From Cytophagales bacterium Alg240-R148 (lineage in GTDB: Bacteria; Bacteroidota; Bacteroidia; Cytophagales; Cyclobacteriaceae), in NCBI GenBank assembly GCA_900537185.1, contig LS999831.1, positions 62,001-126,000 of the forward strand: DNA of 64,000 nt, written 5' to 3'. The stretch's first letter is position 1. Every line of letters starts with the position of its first letter. Shown here piece by piece: positions 32,424 through 39,422 of the stretch. A program made the position numbers and the translations under genes. A model generated the notes under the pieces. It was not told where the DNA came from. It made no database searches and worked only from the letters and a program-made list of their open reading frames with translations.

Positions 32424-32435
32424 TTTTGTACAAAA
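32424..32435. repeat. 12-bp palindrome upstream of the 84-aa gene
   Basis: TTTTGTACAAAA is a perfect palindrome ending 10 bases before the ATG at 32446, in the divergent region with the M16 operon. It could be an operator; its position is close to the start codon. Confidence 0.3.
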
Positions 32436-32445
32436 TATTAAAAAA

Positions 32446-32700
32446 ATGAAAACGGTTGAAACGACATTTGTATTGTCTTATACAGAAGAGCAATATGCAA
32501 GAGCAAAAAACTACATTGAGGACATGAAAAACCACCGCAATAGAGTTTATTGGCAAGGCAAAGAAGGTAAATCCGATGAAGAACTTATAATATCCCACAT
32601 CGCCCACCGGATTCTTTCTGGTTTTTATAAAAATTACGATCCATTTTATGCCACAAGACAAATCATGGATATGAAAAACAAAAAGAACCTCAACCCCTAA
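32446..32700 (+). CDS. Small conserved-looking hypothetical protein (84 aa)
   Basis: The 84-residue protein starts MKTVETTFVLSYTEEQYARA and is rich in Lys, Asn and aromatic residues, without a signal peptide or membrane helix. It looks helical with a short beta start. No family is recognised. It is preferred over the overlapping minus-strand frame because its composition resembles a real soluble protein. The stop overlaps the phosphorylase stop by 4 bases, a common convergent arrangement here. Confidence 0.55.
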   Translation: MKTVETTFVLSYTEEQYARAKNYIEDMKNHRNRVYWQGKEGKSDEELIISHIAHRILSGFYKNYDPFYATRQIMDMKNKKNLNP

Positions 32701-33569
32701 AGTCTATCTAATACTTTAACAATCAAAGAATCTATGGTTTTATTGGGATTGGAAGAAAACTTATCTGTAATCCTATTGGCTATAATCGCATTGACACTTA
32801 ACATGTCATGGCCTAATAAATTGGCCATGGCATAATACCCTGCCGTTTCCATTTCAAAATTTGTGAGCCAAAAGTTTTTATAGTGAAAAGAATACAAATC
32901 TTCTATTAAATTGGGGTATTGAAGTTTGGTCCTCAATTGGCGACCTTGAGGTGCGTAAAAACCTGGGCAAGTAATCGTATTACCAACCACCATTCCCTCT
33001 CCTACTTTCTTCAATAATTCTTGTGAACCTCTTGCCATGTAAGGAACAAATGGTATACCCGTAGCATCTTTTAAACCTTGAGTTATTTGTTTTTCAAAAG
33101 CATCTTGGTTGTGTTTGTAAAAAAACATTAAGGTATCCAATCCAACGGCATAATCTGAAACCAAATGAGCATCGAGAGGGAGGTCTTCTTGTAGTGCTCC
33201 AGATGTTCCCACTCTAACTATTCTCAGCTTCTTTTTTTTCTGCTTTTCTTCCCTAGTCTTTAAATTCACATTAAACAACGCATCAATTTCATTAAAAAAA
33301 ATTTCCACATTATCTGTTCCCATCCCTGTACTAATAACCGTAATTCTCTTGCCCTTGTATTGTCCAACATGGGTTATGAACTCTCTTTTATTCATTTCGA
33401 ATTCTACATCATCAAAATGTTGGCTTACATTATGTACGCGACCAGGGTCCCCAACCGTGATAATGGTATCGGAGATTTGGCCAGGTTTTAGGCTTAGGTG
33501 GTATACGCTTCCATCCTTATTTAGGATTAAATCTGTATTTAAGATTTTACTCATAATGAATTGTTCCAC
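32697..33569 (-). CDS. Nucleoside (uridine) phosphorylase family protein
   Basis: The 290-residue protein belongs to the PNP_UDP_1 family: phosphate-binding GDPGRVHNVSQ, ISTGMGTDNVEI and RVGTSGALQ, and the substrate-region segment NFEMETAGYYAMANLLGHD. It cleaves nucleosides with phosphate, most likely uridine to uracil and ribose-1-phosphate, for salvage in the cytosol. An alternative ATG at 33554 would remove five residues and is equally plausible. It is separated from trhO by a strong terminator. Confidence 0.9.
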   Translation of the reverse strand: MEQFIMSKILNTDLILNKDGSVYHLSLKPGQISDTIITVGDPGRVHNVSQHFDDVEFEMNKREFITHVGQYKGKRITVISTGMGTDNVEIFFNEIDALFNVNLKTREEKQKKKKLRIVRVGTSGALQEDLPLDAHLVSDYAVGLDTLMFFYKHNQDAFEKQITQGLKDATGIPFVPYMARGSQELLKKVGEGMVVGNTITCPGFYAPQGRQLRTKLQYPNLIEDLYSFHYKNFWLTNFEMETAGYYAMANLLGHDMLSVNAIIANRITDKFSSNPNKTIDSLIVKVLDRL

Positions 33570-33582
33570 AGAAATATAAAAA

Positions 33583-33616
33583 AATAAACCTGATTTTTAT
33601 AAAAATCAGGTTTATT
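33583..33616 (-). terminator. Terminator of trhO
   Basis: AATAAACCTGATTTTT and AAAAATCAGGTTTATT make a perfect 16-bp palindrome with a 2-base centre, flanked by T-rich sequence on the minus strand, 26 bases after the trhO stop. Confidence 0.85.
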
Positions 33617-33641
33617 AAAAAATTATTTTACAGCCTTCTGT

Positions 33642-34586
33642 TTATTCAGTCCATTTCACTCCTTTATACGGGTTGTAACCGTTCAATTCTTTCGGATAAG
33701 CTCCATTGCCAGAATAGGGCCGTTTGTTTGGATCGTTTTTACATGTTTCAGAACAAGCTCCTTCCAGTTCGTTACCACAGGCTTCACAAATCGCTACGTG
33801 AATGTTGCAAGTCGGATTGGCACAATTCACCATTCGATCGCTACTTTCTTGACAAACATAACATTGGGATACCACCTTTGGGTTTACCTTATTCACATCT
33901 GCTACTACTCTGTTGTCAAAGACGTAACATTTACCATCAAAATCTTCTCCTCCCTCTTCAATTCCATATTTAATAATGCCACCATGCAATTGGTATACTT
34001 GTTCAAATCCTTGTTCCAAAAGATACCCACTTGCCTTCTCACATTTGATCCCTCCAGTACAGTAAGTGATTACTTTTTTGTCTTTGTATTTTTTTATTTC
34101 ATCTAATTTGGAAGGAATGTCTCTGAAATTATCAATGTCCATGGTTACTGCACCTTTAAACCTTCCAACTTCATGCTCGTAATTGGATCTGCAATCCAAA
34201 AGTATGACGTCTTCGTCGTGCATCATTTTTTTAAATGCATCTGGCTCTAGGTGTATTCCAGTCTTTTGATTAGGGTCGATATGTGAAAAACCAGAATGCA
34301 CAATTTCCGATTTATACCGGACATTAATTTTTTGGAATGCATGTCCATCAGACGCCTCAATTTTGAACTCGGTTTTTTTAAACCTAGGATCCGATTTAAT
34401 GTAATCCATATAGGCCTTACAATCTTCTTTCAGTCCAGTTACAGTTCCGTTCAAGCCTTCATCGGCTATAATGATGCGCCCTCTAATGTTATTTTCTATG
34501 CAAAACAAATGGTGGGCTTCCCTGTAGGCCTCCGCATCCTCGATGGGGGCATAACAATAGTACAACAGTATTTGATGTGATTTCAT
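33642..34586 (-). CDS. trhO: tRNA uridine-34 hydroxylase, rhodanese family
   Basis: From the ATG at 34586 the protein has 314 residues, MKSHQILLYYCYAPIEDAEA. It has the N-terminal UPF0176 domain (IIADEGLNGTVTG), a central rhodanese domain with the catalytic Cys in VITYCTGGIKCEKASG, and a C-terminal cysteine-rich zinc-like cluster (CYVCQESS, CANPTCNIHVAICEACG). TrhO uses O2 to hydroxylate U34 in tRNAs, a step in 5-oxyacetyl/methoxy-uridine formation. The longer frame to 34607 has no matching start context. It stands alone between two unrelated units. Confidence 0.92.
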   Translation of the reverse strand: MKSHQILLYYCYAPIEDAEAYREAHHLFCIENNIRGRIIIADEGLNGTVTGLKEDCKAYMDYIKSDPRFKKTEFKIEASDGHAFQKINVRYKSEIVHSGFSHIDPNQKTGIHLEPDAFKKMMHDEDVILLDCRSNYEHEVGRFKGAVTMDIDNFRDIPSKLDEIKKYKDKKVITYCTGGIKCEKASGYLLEQGFEQVYQLHGGIIKYGIEEGGEDFDGKCYVFDNRVVADVNKVNPKVVSQCYVCQESSDRMVNCANPTCNIHVAICEACGNELEGACSETCKNDPNKRPYSGNGAYPKELNGYNPYKGVKWTE

Positions 34587-34625
34587 AACGCTGCCTTGTT
34601 TCAGCAAGGTGTTATTAATTATAAA

Positions 34626-35264
34626 TTATGTATTAAATGCTTTTGCAGGGTTTCCAAAAACCGTTTCACCAGCTTTAACGTCTGCAATAACAACTGATCC
34701 AGCTCCAATTCTTGCGCCTTTCCCAATTTTCACCCCGGCAATCAAAATGGCCCCACTTCCTATAAAAACTTCCTCCTCTACTTCCACTTCAGCATTCACG
34801 ACGGCGCCAGCTCCAATTTGAACAAAATCGGCAATTCTCGCCCCAAAATCAACCACTGCATTGCTATGTAAAATACAATGAGCCCCAACTTTTGCATTGG
34901 CCCCTATTACCACTCCATCGTTGACAAAGTTCCCATAGGATATTTCTGAAGAAGGTGCGATACTAGCACCGGAGTGTACAGCATTCATTGGCTGTACTTT
35001 CCTTTTTTTATGAAGGAGGTTTACAATTGATTTTCTCAATTTATTGTCATCCACCGCAACAAAAGCTTCACATTTTTTTCCAATGTATTTTAAATAACCG
35101 TCGTCATCTGTTTTACCCAAAACCGAAACTTCATTGATTTCCGTTCCGTGTTTGGATTTGTCGTCATCTAAAAAACAATAGACAACAATTTGGTGGGAAT
35201 TAAATACTTCCTGTGCAGCTTTCCCGAGCCCTGTAGCACCAAATATTATTACCGGATTTTCCAT
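34626..35264 (-). CDS. NeuD-like sugar O-acyltransferase
   Basis: From the ATG at 35264 the product is 212 residues, MENPVIIFGATGLGKAAQEV, with an N-terminal nucleotide-binding-like fold and a C-terminal left-handed beta-helix of hexapeptide repeats (VIGANAKVGAHC, IGAGAVVNAEVEV, IGSGAILIAGVKIG). The sialic-acid acetyltransferase family (NeuD/PglD) uses acetyl-CoA to acylate sugar or nucleotide-sugar substrates. It follows a polytopic membrane protein gene, so cell-surface glycan modification is likely. The extension to 35312 would overlap the upstream gene and is not used. Confidence 0.88.
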   Translation of the reverse strand: MENPVIIFGATGLGKAAQEVFNSHQIVVYCFLDDDKSKHGTEINEVSVLGKTDDDGYLKYIGKKCEAFVAVDDNKLRKSIVNLLHKKRKVQPMNAVHSGASIAPSSEISYGNFVNDGVVIGANAKVGAHCILHSNAVVDFGARIADFVQIGAGAVVNAEVEVEEEVFIGSGAILIAGVKIGKGARIGAGSVVIADVKAGETVFGNPAKAFNT

Positions 35265-35298
35265 AAATTTTAAATTGGACTGCAAAGGTAGTTGATAA

Positions 35299-36582
35299 TC
35301 AGTTACCTTCAAACTTCATCTTTTTAATAAAACTTACCTTGTCAATTTGTTTTATTAATAAAGGATGGTTCTGGAGTGCTAAAATCCATATAATATAAGC
35401 ATAATAAGATTTGTAGCGAATCAAAGTTCCGAGTACAGGGGTTGAAATGGTGAACAAAAATGTTACGACTAAAAATATTCCAACAATAATTTTCCAATCA
35501 AAGGTATTGTTACCTAACAATTTTAGTTTTATATGTTTCCAATTGCTAACCAATAGAAACAGCAACAGAGCGTTTTCGATAGAGGCCAAGTGCACCAGAA
35601 AATTTCCCTTTTCCCATATCCACGGTCTAAAAATTCCTTGGATGATAATTTCTATGCCCAGCTGAAATGAATCCGCAACGGAGGGCATCAATTGCACCAA
35701 GTTAATGCGGGGCCCATTTACTTCTAATAGGTCATAAGCCTTGTAATTTTCGATTAAGGCCGCAAAAAAATTGCTATAATGTAAATTAGGATTGATCCAT
35801 TGTATCATAAAAAGACACAAACCCAGTGCTGCCATGGAAGTGATGAAAGTCTTAATACTTCTTTTTTTATTCAAGTAGGCCAGAGCCCCATATACTACCA
35901 AACCAAAAACCAACAAAGCAAAAACATAGTATTTGATTTTTAGAATTAGCAGCCCCATTACCAGCAACCCAACCAACAGCTTAACATCCAACTTTTTATT
36001 GTTCTTGAAATAGATCAAAATCCCAAAAACATAAAATAGAGCCCCTACCACAACAGGCTCTTTCAGCACCCCTGCACTCCAAGTAGCTAAGGAAGGAACA
36101 AAAAGAACCAAGGCCATGGTTGCAATAGAAAGCGTTCCGCCCTTGTGGTATTTTGCCCAAATCCGAAATGCATAAAACGAGCCCGAAAAACTAAAAAAAC
36201 TAAAATAAGCGCCAGCTATCCAATAATTTCCTGCCGCTAACAAATAAACACTGCTTAATATTTTAATGAACAACAAGGTACGGTTGTTCGCAATTTCGAA
36301 TGGAATAAGTGCCTGGGCAGTGGGCAAATCAGCGAATAGGAAGTCGAGGAAGAATCCAAAGTTTCGACTTGTTTCATTAAAAACAGTAGTTGCCACCCCA
36401 TCGTAGTAAAGGGTATCTCCTACGCCATAATAATAGAAATATATACACCCTAAAACCACGCCAAAAGCCATCTTACAAATAAAAGCAGCCAAATAAAGTG
36501 TTCTATATTTCGGTGGATTCATAAAAAACCCAAAGGTTACAAAACCCATCAAACACAATATCCCAAACATTTCGTACATCAT
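35299..36582 (-). CDS. Polytopic membrane protein, possible glycan-assembly protein
   Basis: The 427-residue protein has about ten membrane helices and short loops, with a longer extracytoplasmic segment around 265-310 (GPRINLVQLMPSVADSFQLG). The motif PSLATWSAGVLKEP between helices is reminiscent of GT-C glycosyltransferase or polymerase-like proteins, but no family is certain. It lies in a run with DUF2851 (8 bases upstream) and the NeuD-like gene (34 bases downstream), which supports a glycan role without proving it. Confidence 0.8.
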   Translation of the reverse strand: MMYEMFGILCLMGFVTFGFFMNPPKYRTLYLAAFICKMAFGVVLGCIYFYYYGVGDTLYYDGVATTVFNETSRNFGFFLDFLFADLPTAQALIPFEIANNRTLLFIKILSSVYLLAAGNYWIAGAYFSFFSFSGSFYAFRIWAKYHKGGTLSIATMALVLFVPSLATWSAGVLKEPVVVGALFYVFGILIYFKNNKKLDVKLLVGLLVMGLLILKIKYYVFALLVFGLVVYGALAYLNKKRSIKTFITSMAALGLCLFMIQWINPNLHYSNFFAALIENYKAYDLLEVNGPRINLVQLMPSVADSFQLGIEIIIQGIFRPWIWEKGNFLVHLASIENALLLFLLVSNWKHIKLKLLGNNTFDWKIIVGIFLVVTFLFTISTPVLGTLIRYKSYYAYIIWILALQNHPLLIKQIDKVSFIKKMKFEGN

Positions 36583-36590
36583 TCTGCTTG

Positions 36591-37859
36591 TTAATTCATA
36601 ATAGCCACCCCAATATTACAATAAAGACACTTTTTTTTCATGCAAAATTCATTATTAATTTCAATTAATCCTTGAGAATCATACGCGCGTTTGGATTGGA
36701 AGCCTGCCAATTCTAATTCTCGAGTTATTTTATTCTGCTCAGGCGGCATCTTTTCTAGTATTGAAAGTGCTCTGTTGATGTATTTTCTATCCCGCATGAA
36801 CAGTCCATATGCCACCAGCACTGGCACAAAAAAATTAATTTTTAAATGCTCGATAGATTTTTTACCCATTTTACTGCTTTTAATACTAGAAGTTTGACCA
36901 AACTTATAATGCATTGTCCAATATTCAGACAACTCGAGTCCAAACAAAAAATCCAAAGCCCGCACTTCCTTATTGGCTACAACTGCATTGAATAAGTGGG
37001 GTTGGTCTGCTATTATAGCCGCCAATTGTGCAATTCTTAAGGTTGGAAAATTATTGGGCCTCAACCTCAGAAACTTCCACTCCTGCTCATTAATCATAGG
37101 AGTCAGGCCGTATTTTATAGCCAGGCTGTCAAACTCATTTTTAAGTTTATCATGGTATGGGTCGTAAGTATGGTGTAAAAAACCAGCCATACCAAACAAT
37201 AAGGACTCTATTTGAAGGGTATTGTTAGAATGCCTTTTTAGAATCTTATAAGGCAACGAAAGCGCCAATTTTTTGAATGGACCACTATTCACTGTTAATC
37301 CAATTTTCTGCACCAATAACTGATAACAAGTTTCTTCCCAATCGTTGTTGTTTTCCTGTAACGCCTCTAATACCTCCATGCCCTTCCTTTGAACATTTCT
37401 TACGGATGATTTTTCAATCATGGTTAGTTTGGTTAATGGTGTTATCATTGGGAGCTCCTTTTTGCAAGGAATAGGATCTGTTGTGGACAATATATTTTGG
37501 AATTTCTGTACCAAAGTAGTTTCCACATAGGGTTTTAACTCCAAAATAGGTAAGCGTGTTGCCTCTTCATGGTACAGAATCTGGTCGTGTTCCCAAACAA
37601 CACAAAGAATGGAGGGCTCCTTCGAAGAATGGGGAGTTGCTGCTGGTTCGGTTCTATGACTACTCTTCAAGTACAGAGCAACAGTTCCGTTTTGCTGATT
37701 TTTGCCAATTGTAAGTTTTGCATGTAAAAATTTCAAAGGACTGTAGAGACTTTGAACTCCCTGGTGGTGGATGTGCAGCCGCTCCCCCCCTACTAAACGC
37801 AAATGAAGGCTTGAAAAATTACAAAATTTCCACAAATAGTTTATAAAATCCGGATGCAT
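36591..37859 (-). CDS. DUF2851 family protein
   Basis: The 422-residue protein resembles the DUF2851 family of Bacteroidota: N-terminal YLWKF, the core NNDWEETCYQLLVQKIGL and the C-terminal Cys cluster FCMKKKCLYCNIGV. The usual GPDF-type segment after the first strands, normally followed by IHxKSSDW, is degenerate here (YSPLKFLHAKL and LYLKSSHRTEP). Function of the family is unknown. The gene starts 17 bases after the pyrF stop and is followed by the membrane protein gene after 8 bases, so it is in the pyrF operon. Confidence 0.88.
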   Translation of the reverse strand: MHPDFINYLWKFCNFSSLHLRLVGGERLHIHHQGVQSLYSPLKFLHAKLTIGKNQQNGTVALYLKSSHRTEPAATPHSSKEPSILCVVWEHDQILYHEEATRLPILELKPYVETTLVQKFQNILSTTDPIPCKKELPMITPLTKLTMIEKSSVRNVQRKGMEVLEALQENNNDWEETCYQLLVQKIGLTVNSGPFKKLALSLPYKILKRHSNNTLQIESLLFGMAGFLHHTYDPYHDKLKNEFDSLAIKYGLTPMINEQEWKFLRLRPNNFPTLRIAQLAAIIADQPHLFNAVVANKEVRALDFLFGLELSEYWTMHYKFGQTSSIKSSKMGKKSIEHLKINFFVPVLVAYGLFMRDRKYINRALSILEKMPPEQNKITRELELAGFQSKRAYDSQGLIEINNEFCMKKKCLYCNIGVAIMN

Positions 37860-37876
37860 GCATAAAAATAAAAATT

Positions 37877-38689
37877 TTATACATATTCATTCAAATATTT
37901 ATCCATTTCTTGTTGAAGGTCCTCTGCTTTTTGTCTCGCCATGTTTCCAAAGTCTCGTTCGCTTGAAGCATAAATTATCCCCCTCGAGGAGTTTACAAGA
38001 AGCCCGCCATCCGCATTTAAACCAGCCTCTGACACAGCTTTAAGATCCCCTCCCTGGGCACCAACTCCCGGAACTAGAAAAAAGTTATCGGGCGCCAAGG
38101 ATCTGATTTCTTTTATTTTATCTGCTCTAGTGGCGCCAACTACAAACATTAATTGGTCGGCGTTGGCCCATCCAATACATTTTTTAATTACGGACTCATA
38201 AAGTGGCTTACCATCCGACTCCAACACTTGAAAGTCTTGAGCACCTGGATTGGAAGTGTGCGCCAAGACAATGATCCATTTATTTTCAAATTCTAAAAAT
38301 GGCATAACAGAGTCTTTTCCCATATAAGGCGCAACCGTAATAGAATCAAAAGTCATTTTTTCAAAAAATGCCCTTGCATAAAGTTTAGAAGTATTGCCTA
38401 TATCCCCTCTTTTTGCATCTGCAATTGTAAAAATCTCCTCTGGTATGTATTCAAGGGTTTTGTTTAAGCTTTCCCAACCTGCGGGACCAAGCGCTTCATA
38501 AAAAGCAATATTGGGTTTGTAAGCAACACAAAAGTCAGCAGTAGCATCTATTATTTGCTTGTTAAATTCAAAAACTGGGTCTTTTTCTTTCAATAAATGC
38601 TTGGGTATTTTATGCAGGTCTGTATCCAACCCTACGCACAAATAAGACTTCTTTTTTTGAATTTGCTCTGTTAACTTTTGCTTTTCCAT
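37877..38689 (-). CDS. pyrF: Orotidine-5'-phosphate decarboxylase
   Basis: The 270-residue protein is a type 2 OMP decarboxylase, longer than the E. coli type. It has the substrate-site signatures VGLDTDLHKIP, YKPNIAFYEA, the catalytic DAKRGDIGNTS, the phosphate-site VGATRADKI and FLVPGVGAQGGD. It converts OMP to UMP, the last step of pyrimidine synthesis. The gene leads an apparent operon with DUF2851, a membrane protein and NeuD-like acyltransferase genes. The other pyrimidine gene in the window, pyrD, is at 42001. Confidence 0.96.
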   Translation of the reverse strand: MEKQKLTEQIQKKKSYLCVGLDTDLHKIPKHLLKEKDPVFEFNKQIIDATADFCVAYKPNIAFYEALGPAGWESLNKTLEYIPEEIFTIADAKRGDIGNTSKLYARAFFEKMTFDSITVAPYMGKDSVMPFLEFENKWIIVLAHTSNPGAQDFQVLESDGKPLYESVIKKCIGWANADQLMFVVGATRADKIKEIRSLAPDNFFLVPGVGAQGGDLKAVSEAGLNADGGLLVNSSRGIIYASSERDFGNMARQKAEDLQQEMDKYLNEYV

Positions 38690-38717
38690 CCCTTATTAAT
38701 TTATTTTTTTCAAAAAT

Positions 38718-38747
38718 AAAAAAAGCCGAACAGAGCCGGCTTTTTTT
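38718..38747 (-). terminator. Terminator after the LolA-like gene
   Basis: AAAAAAAGCCG and CGGCTTTTTTT pair across an 8-base loop, 18 bases past the stop of the LolA-like gene. Confidence 0.9.
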
Positions 38748-38765
38748 ACAGATATATTTTTTATT

Positions 38766-39410
38766 TTAATTCAAGTTAACCACTTCTATTCCTGGGTACT
38801 TGGATACATCAAATACGAAAAAATTATCCGACACTTTAACCGAAGGGTCAAATTTAGAAATCTGATAAACATAAATGTTCCCAGATTTTTCGTGCATGGA
38901 CCACTCTTTTAACGTTTTAGTTTTTTTGCTGATAAACAGTTTGATTTTGAAAATTTGCTTGTCTTTGGCCTTTTCAGGAATCAAATCAATCTCGTCACAG
39001 CTTTCTCCACCTATTGTTTTGCTTCCAACTAAGATATACTTGTACCCATTGGTATATTCACTGTATATTTTAGAAGGTAGTAGCTCATCTTCTTCCGGAT
39101 CAAAATCCGACATTGTCACTTCATTGATTTCCGGTAGATAAGTCCAAACAGTTTTTCCATTGTTGATGATTTCTTGCTCATCCAATTTCAACCAAAACAT
39201 GTCTCGGCTTACAGTTATGGAACCTTCAAAATGTTCTGAAATGTCATCCAATTTATTTTGAATAGAGTATTTTATATTCGCCTTATAAGCAGGTATGTCT
39301 TTGTACTTAGCACTCATAGCATCCAAAACTGTTTTGGCTTTTGGGTCGTACTGCGCTTTGGCTCCAAAAGCCAAAATTACTCCCACAATCAACATTAATA
39401 CATTCTTCAT
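38766..39410 (-). CDS. lolA: LolA-like lipoprotein carrier
   Basis: The 214-residue protein has a signal peptide (MKNVLMLIVGVILAFGAKAQ) and a LolA-type open beta-barrel sequence with the family segments AKTVLDAMSAKYKDI, FWLKLDEQEIINNGKTVWTY, DEIDLIPEKA and IYVYQISKFD. LolA ferries lipoproteins across the periplasm from LolCDE to the outer membrane. It starts 12 bases after the ftsK stop, so the two genes are co-transcribed, a linkage common in Bacteroidota and also in enterobacteria. The lolA assignment is by family; a paralogue with another cargo is possible. Confidence 0.87.
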   Translation of the reverse strand: MKNVLMLIVGVILAFGAKAQYDPKAKTVLDAMSAKYKDIPAYKANIKYSIQNKLDDISEHFEGSITVSRDMFWLKLDEQEIINNGKTVWTYLPEINEVTMSDFDPEEDELLPSKIYSEYTNGYKYILVGSKTIGGESCDEIDLIPEKAKDKQIFKIKLFISKKTKTLKEWSMHEKSGNIYVYQISKFDPSVKVSDNFFVFDVSKYPGIEVVNLN

Positions 39411-39422
39411 TATTCCGTTTAT

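Noticed and set aside
32293-32661. 122-residue minus-strand frame overlapping the 84-aa gene and the M16 upstream region
   Set aside because: It is rich in Cys and Phe and looks like a translated complement of the plus-strand gene.
34594-34609. CCTTG/CAAGG hairpin just before trhO
   Set aside because: Only 5 bp, no T-run; too weak to call a terminator or an attenuator.
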